Assembly: GCA_964355945.1 (NCBI GenBank)
Contig: CAYHGE010000018.1
Span: forward strand, 1 to 46,993
DNA length: 46,993 nucleotides
Source: CAIVAT01 sp964355945
GTDB taxonomy: Bacteria; Bacteroidota; Bacteroidia; Bacteroidales; FEN-979
Direction: 5' to 3'
Position numbers and translations under genes: made by a program
The notes under the pieces: model-generated
Database searches by the model: none
Seen by the model: the letters and a program-made list of their open reading frames with translations, nothing else
What the model was told of the DNA's origin: nothing
In this document: positions 42,318-46,993 of the stretch, in pieces
Numbering within the stretch: position 1 is the first letter of the stretch
Layout of the letters: every line of letters begins with the position of its first letter

Positions 42318-42350
42318 AGACCTTCCGGGTTTTTAAAACCTGGAAGGTCT
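42318..42350. repeat. 33-bp palindrome, copy 3
   Basis: AGACCTTCCGGGTTTT, a central T, then AAAACCTGGAAGGTCT; one arm mismatch compared with copies 1 and 4. It directly follows the terminator hairpin, in the same hairpin-then-palindrome order and similar spacing as copy 1. Confidence 0.85.
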
Positions 42351-42369
42351 GTGTACGCAGGGAATCATT

Positions 42370-43989
42370 TTATTGCCTTACCAGTTTCCGCACACTCATT
42401 CCATTACCTTTTATCACCCGGATTAAATAGACCCCTTTCGGCCAGCCTGTGGCATCAAACTCATGCTTTTGCCGCGCAGGCAGTTCAGATTGCAGTATTC
42501 TTTTACCCATCATGGTGCAGATTTCGACCTGAACGGCTTGCATGGCATCAAAATCATGCATCTCAAGTGTGAATTTTCCGGTAACCGGGTTGGGGAATAT
42601 GGTGAAGAAGGCGGATGCATCCTGCAATTCTATCTTTTGAACCCCCGCAGTTGTTTGTTCGCTACCAGATTGTATCATACTTGCAGGTTGCACGCAGTAG
42701 TTTTGGGTGGTGGTAATGGATGCATGCAGGTGCCCTCCGTTTTGTACGATCGTGGCCGGCTGCATCAGGATGTTCCCCCCTGCTATAAAAGTCGCGGTTC
42801 CGCCGGTTTGAACCGTGACATTGGAAACAGCGATGGTTTGAGTGGCGTCAAAGCAGGAGTTTGTTCCTGTACCGATTGTCATCCCTGAAAGATTCAGGAT
42901 AGAGGGAATTGCGGCTATAAACTGAAGTTCTGCCCCATATGCTGTTCCCACACTGTTGGTGGCGTATGCTTTAACGAAATAGGCAGTCCCGGACGACAGC
43001 CCTGCAAGATCGCTGGCAAACCCGCCAGAGCCTGTTCCGTTGCTGGTTATCCCCTGGTTATTGTCGATGGTCGGGCCTGAGGTTGTGCTCCAGACTACGC
43101 CGCGGGCAGTAACCGGTGCACCGTTATCATCGATAACAGTACCGCCACTTACAGCAGTTATGGCGGTAATACCGGTAACCGGCGAGGTTGATACAGTGGG
43201 TAAAGCGGCTGTTATCGTATTTTTCAGGCAGCGGACACTCATGCTGTAGCTGGGGTATTGATAACTGTTGGCCATCTCGCCACTGTTGTAGCTCAATTGA
43301 AAGAAATATTTGAAATCATACCACCAGGGTGTGGTAGAATAAAAAAAGCCAGCATAACCCAGACCTTCAAAGTTACCGGCACCATCTTTCTGACCACCCG
43401 GCACCGCATTGAACCCACTTGAATTTGTGGCTGCAGTGTTTGGTTCGTGCCACAAACCAGTACCACCTTCAAGGGTGCCTGTGGTTTTCATTTTACCTGC
43501 AGCATCACCATACAAGAGAAGGTTAAGCCACCCCCATTCGCCATTGCCGGGTACATGCCAGCCTGCCGGGCAAATGCCTTGCCCGTTTTCCAGCATCATC
43601 TCATTCCACTGGTAAAGGCCGCCATAAGTAATGCAATTTGCCGGGTTATTGTTATAGCAATGCTTTTCAATGACGCCATTTACTGTTTGATTGAGAAGTC
43701 CGTCGATCATGGTGCCAACTCTCAGGTTTTCGGCCATCCAGCATTGGTCGCCAATCTGAACCGTGCTATAAACGTTGCCACTGGCATCAGTTACAGTGGA
43801 TGTGCCACACGTGGCAACACTGCTCGCCCTGGTCCTGGTCGTGTCTTTGTTGCCGGATATGGATGAAACATCTGTTTGTCCGCTGGTCCCGGTTTGCTGT
43901 ATATCCGGAGTTTTAGTTGTTAACCCGCTTTGTGCAGCGCAAAACATGGTAATCGTTAACAATAGCGTCGTAAAGATTCCTTTTCTCAT
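42370..43989 (-). CDS. FISUMP-domain secreted protein with T9SS sorting domain
   Basis: The 539-residue product has a signal peptide (MRKGIFTTLLLTITMFCAAQ). A FISUMP domain (about 65-255) follows, with VQIGDQCWMAENLRVG, GICPAGWHVPGNGEW and a final SYSMSVRCLK. A fibronectin-like module (about 262-355, ITAVSGGTVIDDNGAPVTARGVVWST) is the same type as in the 3826 gene. Next come a Cys-bounded module (SCFDATQTI ... LHASITTTQNYC) and a T9SS sorting domain (FTIFPNPVTGKF ... WPKGVYLIRV). FISUMP proteins are abundant in Bacteroidota and Fibrobacterota, but their role is unknown. A -7 box, TACTTTTG on the - strand (44082-44089), precedes it. Confidence 0.85.
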   Translation of the reverse strand: MRKGIFTTLLLTITMFCAAQSGLTTKTPDIQQTGTSGQTDVSSISGNKDTTRTRASSVATCGTSTVTDASGNVYSTVQIGDQCWMAENLRVGTMIDGLLNQTVNGVIEKHCYNNNPANCITYGGLYQWNEMMLENGQGICPAGWHVPGNGEWGWLNLLLYGDAAGKMKTTGTLEGGTGLWHEPNTAATNSSGFNAVPGGQKDGAGNFEGLGYAGFFYSTTPWWYDFKYFFQLSYNSGEMANSYQYPSYSMSVRCLKNTITAALPTVSTSPVTGITAITAVSGGTVIDDNGAPVTARGVVWSTTSGPTIDNNQGITSNGTGSGGFASDLAGLSSGTAYFVKAYATNSVGTAYGAELQFIAAIPSILNLSGMTIGTGTNSCFDATQTIAVSNVTVQTGGTATFIAGGNILMQPATIVQNGGHLHASITTTQNYCVQPASMIQSGSEQTTAGVQKIELQDASAFFTIFPNPVTGKFTLEMHDFDAMQAVQVEICTMMGKRILQSELPARQKHEFDATGWPKGVYLIRVIKGNGMSVRKLVRQ

Positions 43990-44081
43990 AGCAGGATTGT
44001 GTATGGGTTAATGTTTGGTGACAAATGGTAAGGCAAAATGCCATAATCTTTCAATAATGGGAAGACAGATGAAGTTATATG

Positions 44082-44089
44082 CAAAAGTA
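44082..44089 (-). promoter_or_regulatory. Candidate -7 element of the FISUMP T9SS gene
   Basis: On the - strand this reads TACTTTTG, fitting TAnnTTTG, about 93 bases before the ATG. No TTTG is found at the -33 distance. Confidence 0.3.
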
Positions 44090-44109
44090 AAGGGAAGGAG
44101 ACCTGAATG

Positions 44110-44131
44110 ATATGGCCCGAACGGGTCATAT
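44110..44131. promoter_or_regulatory. 22-bp near-palindrome upstream of the FISUMP gene
   Basis: ATATGGCCCGA and ACGGGTCATAT form two arms with one mismatched pair besides the central AA. It sits about 20 bases upstream of the -7 box, at the place expected for an activator or overlapping the -33 region. No second copy was seen in the window. Confidence 0.3.
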
Positions 44132-44191
44132 TTGCAAACGGAGAAAGGGTTTTAATGAAATTGGCTCACCGGGTAAACGCTAATTGTTGGA

Positions 44192-44224
44192 AGACCTTCC
44201 AGGTTTTCAAAACCTGGAAGGTCT
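44192..44224. repeat. 33-bp perfect palindrome, copy 4
   Basis: Identical to copy 1 (8772-8804): AGACCTTCCAGGTTTT, C, AAAACCTGGAAGGTCT. It lies 40 bases past the stop of the beta-helix gene on the - strand. No CCCTGAT hairpin accompanies this copy. Confidence 0.88.
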
Positions 44225-44263
44225 TTGTGGAAATATCAAAATACCACTAATTGTTGACGGATT

Positions 44264-46993
44264 TTATTTTCCGGAGATCACGAGTTTCACAGTCTCAGCA
44301 TGTCCGTTGGAAACCACATGTACAAAATAGATCCCGGCAGGGTTGCCCATGATGGAAATAACCTGCTTCTTTTCAGCAGCCTGATCGTTGTTGTAAACGA
44401 TCTTTCCGCACATGCTATAGATCGTCACCGACAAATTCCCTGCAATTTCATCGACGGAATTTTCAAGTGTGAAGATCCCTTCACTTGGGTTCGGGTAGAT
44501 GCGGAAATTCCGGGAAGAGGTAACCAGAGATGGTTCTTCCGTGGATGATTTTACGGCAACCGCCGGGGCATTGCCAATACCGCAATACTGATTGGAGACA
44601 TAACCGTGCATATACCCTCCGGCAACAACTTTTGTTCCCGGCATGTAGAGGATGTTCTGACCGGCGATCATGGTCGCGCTGCCGCCATTCTGAACCACAA
44701 AGCTGGTTCCGCTTCCGGCGATTGTGATCGTTCCGGTTGCATTGAAACAGTTGGTCACCCCAGGACGGATTGTATCGTTCTGTAATACTGTGTTAACCGG
44801 TACCCCCGGTGCAGTTGTGAAGGTCATGTCGGCGCCGTAAACATCAGATTGTACGGATGTTGTAGCAGTGCCCCGGAAACGGAAATGATATAAGGTATTT
44901 GGGAGTAAACCGATGAGTTCTGCACTCACAGGCAGCAGTGTGCCGACCGACCTGACCGTGGCCGGGGAAGGAGTTGCAGTGCTGCCATAGCTGGTCGTGA
45001 GTCCATAGTCAAAATGAACTTCAACCATTTCGCCCTTTGTGTCGATATCTCCGTTCACGACCGCCCCATCCTGGGTTACCGACGTTGCAGGCAATGTATG
45101 GTAATTGGTAATGACCGATGACCACTCGTACGCACCCCTGTCCGGGGGAGTGAACCTGGTTGCGTTGTTGTAATCGGTGTCGAGGATCTTCGGGCCACCG
45201 GTGCTGTTGACCTGCAGGTTGGTCGGTACCAGGTTGATCGGATCGACATCGGAAGTGAATACCGGGTTAAGTGTGTCAGAGTGAACCTCTTTGCCAGTGT
45301 AGGCTTGCCATTGGGCTAATGTGGTAAAAAAATCGCCAAAACCAAAACCGGTGATCCAACGCATGGCTATTGACCCCCTGTAACCGTCAATGTAATAGGT
45401 ATTGTGGTCAAGCGTTGTAAAATCATCAGTTCCTCCGGCAAACATAATCGCATAAGCCCTGCCTTCATTCCCCGAGCCTGGAGGGGGATTCGAAGGATTT
45501 GTCATGGCATTGCGGAGGACGTTGTCCCTGATATCCAGGTCAACGGTAGCCGATTCATAAACCCCGATACAGGCTGAAGATGGTGCATAGCCATCCGAGC
45601 CGTCGAGAAATGGTCCGCTCAGGTAAATGCTGTTATGCCAAATCTTAAGGTTGCTTCCCTGCCGTATGAAAATCCCATAAGCCGGGTTATTTCCAACACC
45701 GGGATTTATCGCCCAGCATTTAATATTATAAATTACATTGTTGAATATTTCGGATGGGGGATTGTCACTGTTGTCATTGCTGTACTTGATGCCATAAGAT
45801 CCATCACCGGTTGAATACCAGTCGTGAATTTTATTTTTGTGGATCTTTGTATTCTGGCAACTTCCAAAAATAATGATCCCGAACTGCTTGATCAGACTGA
45901 TTCCTTCGGCAGCACCCATGATCTCATTTCCTGAAATCAATACATTGCTGGTGTTATTTATTAAAATTCCCCCACGGGTTATGTAGTTGGTTGTATCAGG
46001 TGAACCGAGGATGTTGTTGGTGATGGTGATGTTGCGGTTGGGGTTTGCAGGCATGGCGTCAACATTGATTCCATACATGTTTTTCATGATGGTATTGTTG
46101 GTGATCAGGATGTTGCTGTAATTTCCGCCGGTCAGCCCACCGCCATGATTAAAGACGATCACGGAATTTTCCATCACGATGTTCGCCTTGTTTCCTTTCA
46201 GGATACAGTTTTTCAGGGTTATATTCTGCGACGGATCGGCCCCGTTGTGATTGGTAATGCCAAACGCATGTGCACCGCCGGAGGATAGTGTGTTTTCAAT
46301 GGTCAGGTTCTTACTGGAAGTACCATTGTTTGATCCGTCGAAGGTTACGTAATCGATCCCGTTCATCACAATAAGACCATTTGAAACTGCTCCGCTGATG
46401 ACCGGTGAAATACCGGTGTTCGGCTTGATGGTCAGGGAATTGTCCGGACTGTTCCCCGCCCGCTCGTTAAATCGGATCGGGAAGGTTTCATTTGGGTAGG
46501 TATTGTCATCCAGAATGAAGGTGACCGGGCCTGCCATGTATTTGAGGTTCAGGTCCGCTGCAGCAGCAGTGATGGTGGTGTAATCTTTACCGATCCCGAT
46601 ATGTTTGATGCCGGAAATATCAAGTATAACTTTGTAGCTGTAAGGATTGGACGGGGGTGTTGAACAGGCAGGCGGGTTTGCTGAAAAGCCGCCAACACCC
46701 TGGGCCGGATTTGCGCCAACATTCGGGAAAGGTGTAACCTCATCCTGGGCAACGATATAATAGCGGATAACATCATTCAGAGCAGACCCTGCCCCGAATG
46801 TAAAGCTATAATCGTCATTTCCAATGAAAACACCCTGGGTTGAGCTATATACACCGCCATTTTTGTTCCAGTAAAGAACAGGAAGTCCGAATCCGCTGGT
46901 GGGAACACGGCTGTTATCGATGATGGTAGCAATGAGGGTCCTGGCATTTCCGTTGTTGATATCTGTCAGTGGAGTATATACAATGGAAGGAGG
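44264..46993 (-). CDS. Right-handed parallel beta-helix T9SS protein, 5' end outside the window
   Basis: The frame is open to the right edge without a stop (909 residues visible), so the start lies beyond 46993 and the internal ATG at 46537 is not the true start. Residues 1-130 of the visible part read as beta-sandwich. About 145-500 form a pectate-lyase-like right-handed beta-helix with repeated turns such as NITLKNCIL, NILITNNTI, NITITNNIL, NVLISGNEI and NLKIWHNSI. A fibronectin-like module (TSVTQDGAVVNGDI), a Cys-bounded module (NCFNATGTI ... YVSNQYC) and a T9SS sorting domain (FRIYPNPSEGIF ... NPAGIYFVHV) follow. Such helices bind or cleave acidic polysaccharides, but catalytic residues are not identifiable here. 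Confidence 0.85.
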   Translation of the reverse strand, partial: PPSIVYTPLTDINNGNARTLIATIIDNSRVPTSGFGLPVLYWNKNGGVYSSTQGVFIGNDDYSFTFGAGSALNDVIRYYIVAQDEVTPFPNVGANPAQGVGGFSANPPACSTPPSNPYSYKVILDISGIKHIGIGKDYTTITAAAADLNLKYMAGPVTFILDDNTYPNETFPIRFNERAGNSPDNSLTIKPNTGISPVISGAVSNGLIVMNGIDYVTFDGSNNGTSSKNLTIENTLSSGGAHAFGITNHNGADPSQNITLKNCILKGNKANIVMENSVIVFNHGGGLTGGNYSNILITNNTIMKNMYGINVDAMPANPNRNITITNNILGSPDTTNYITRGGILINNTSNVLISGNEIMGAAEGISLIKQFGIIIFGSCQNTKIHKNKIHDWYSTGDGSYGIKYSNDNSDNPPSEIFNNVIYNIKCWAINPGVGNNPAYGIFIRQGSNLKIWHNSIYLSGPFLDGSDGYAPSSACIGVYESATVDLDIRDNVLRNAMTNPSNPPPGSGNEGRAYAIMFAGGTDDFTTLDHNTYYIDGYRGSIAMRWITGFGFGDFFTTLAQWQAYTGKEVHSDTLNPVFTSDVDPINLVPTNLQVNSTGGPKILDTDYNNATRFTPPDRGAYEWSSVITNYHTLPATSVTQDGAVVNGDIDTKGEMVEVHFDYGLTTSYGSTATPSPATVRSVGTLLPVSAELIGLLPNTLYHFRFRGTATTSVQSDVYGADMTFTTAPGVPVNTVLQNDTIRPGVTNCFNATGTITIAGSGTSFVVQNGGSATMIAGQNILYMPGTKVVAGGYMHGYVSNQYCGIGNAPAVAVKSSTEEPSLVTSSRNFRIYPNPSEGIFTLENSVDEIAGNLSVTIYSMCGKIVYNNDQAAEKKQVISIMGNPAGIYFVHVVSNGHAETVKLVISGK

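Noticed and set aside
46549..46776. A 75-codon - strand frame near the right edge
   Set aside because: It lies in another frame of the truncated beta-helix gene, whose frame is open through the whole stretch to 46993.

Overview
This window looks like a scaffold from an uncultured anaerobic member of the Bacteroidota, probably a Bacteroidales-like metagenome-assembled genome. The grounds are several secreted proteins ending in type IX secretion (T9SS) sorting domains (FPNP...G.Y), lipoproteins with Bacteroidota-style SCSK/SCKK lipoboxes, TAnnTTTG-type -7 promoter boxes, FISUMP and DUF1566 surface proteins, and an [FeFe] hydrogenase. No rRNA, tRNA, CRISPR array, transposase or phage structural operon was seen. 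Two runs of 100 N (6786-6885 and 20756-20855) are each flanked by an identical 55-bp duplication, so they are contig joins and not real spacers; collapsing the second one restores a complete response-regulator gene.

Left part (1-8.8 kb, + strand): a BNR/YCF48-type T9SS protein; three consecutive genes sharing one N-terminal module (a tail-fibre-like protein with sixteen 17-residue repeats and an S74 chaperone domain, a FISUMP/DUF1566 protein, and a decayed third copy); and a T9SS-anchored papain-fold hydrolase candidate. A MarR regulator with an NmrA-like oxidoreductase follows on the - strand, each preceded by the same palindrome. Next is an orphan mntA-type nucleotidyltransferase whose hepT partner is broken by a frameshift and by a stop codon at its AMP-acceptor tyrosine.

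Middle (11-27 kb, - strand): an operon with a Tat-signal, lipoprotein-type [FeFe] hydrogenase, an outer-membrane barrel protein and two small membrane or secreted proteins. Beyond it, transcribed towards it, is a signalling cluster: a 2039-residue kinase with 12 PAS domains, a lone receiver, two tandem REC-histidine kinases, and a 1217-residue T9SS adhesin-like protein that starts one base after the last kinase stop.

Right part: on the + strand (27.6-34.0 kb) a tight six-gene operon encodes a lipocalin/CrtC-like protein, an ABC ATPase, an ABC-2 permease, a fusion of an isoprenylcysteine-methyltransferase-like domain to an Lgt-like domain, a sulfotransferase and a radical SAM protein. I know of no described pathway with this combination, and it is the best candidate here for an undescribed system, probably making, modifying and exporting a lipid-like or peptide product. 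From 34 kb to the end, on the - strand, lie a T9SS BNR protein, two lipoprotein metallophosphoesterases, a degenerate receiver, a NarL/NarX-type two-component pair, a FISUMP T9SS protein and a 5'-truncated parallel beta-helix T9SS protein. A 33-bp palindrome (arm AGACCTTCCAGGTTTT) recurs in four intergenic regions, twice next to a terminator-like hairpin.
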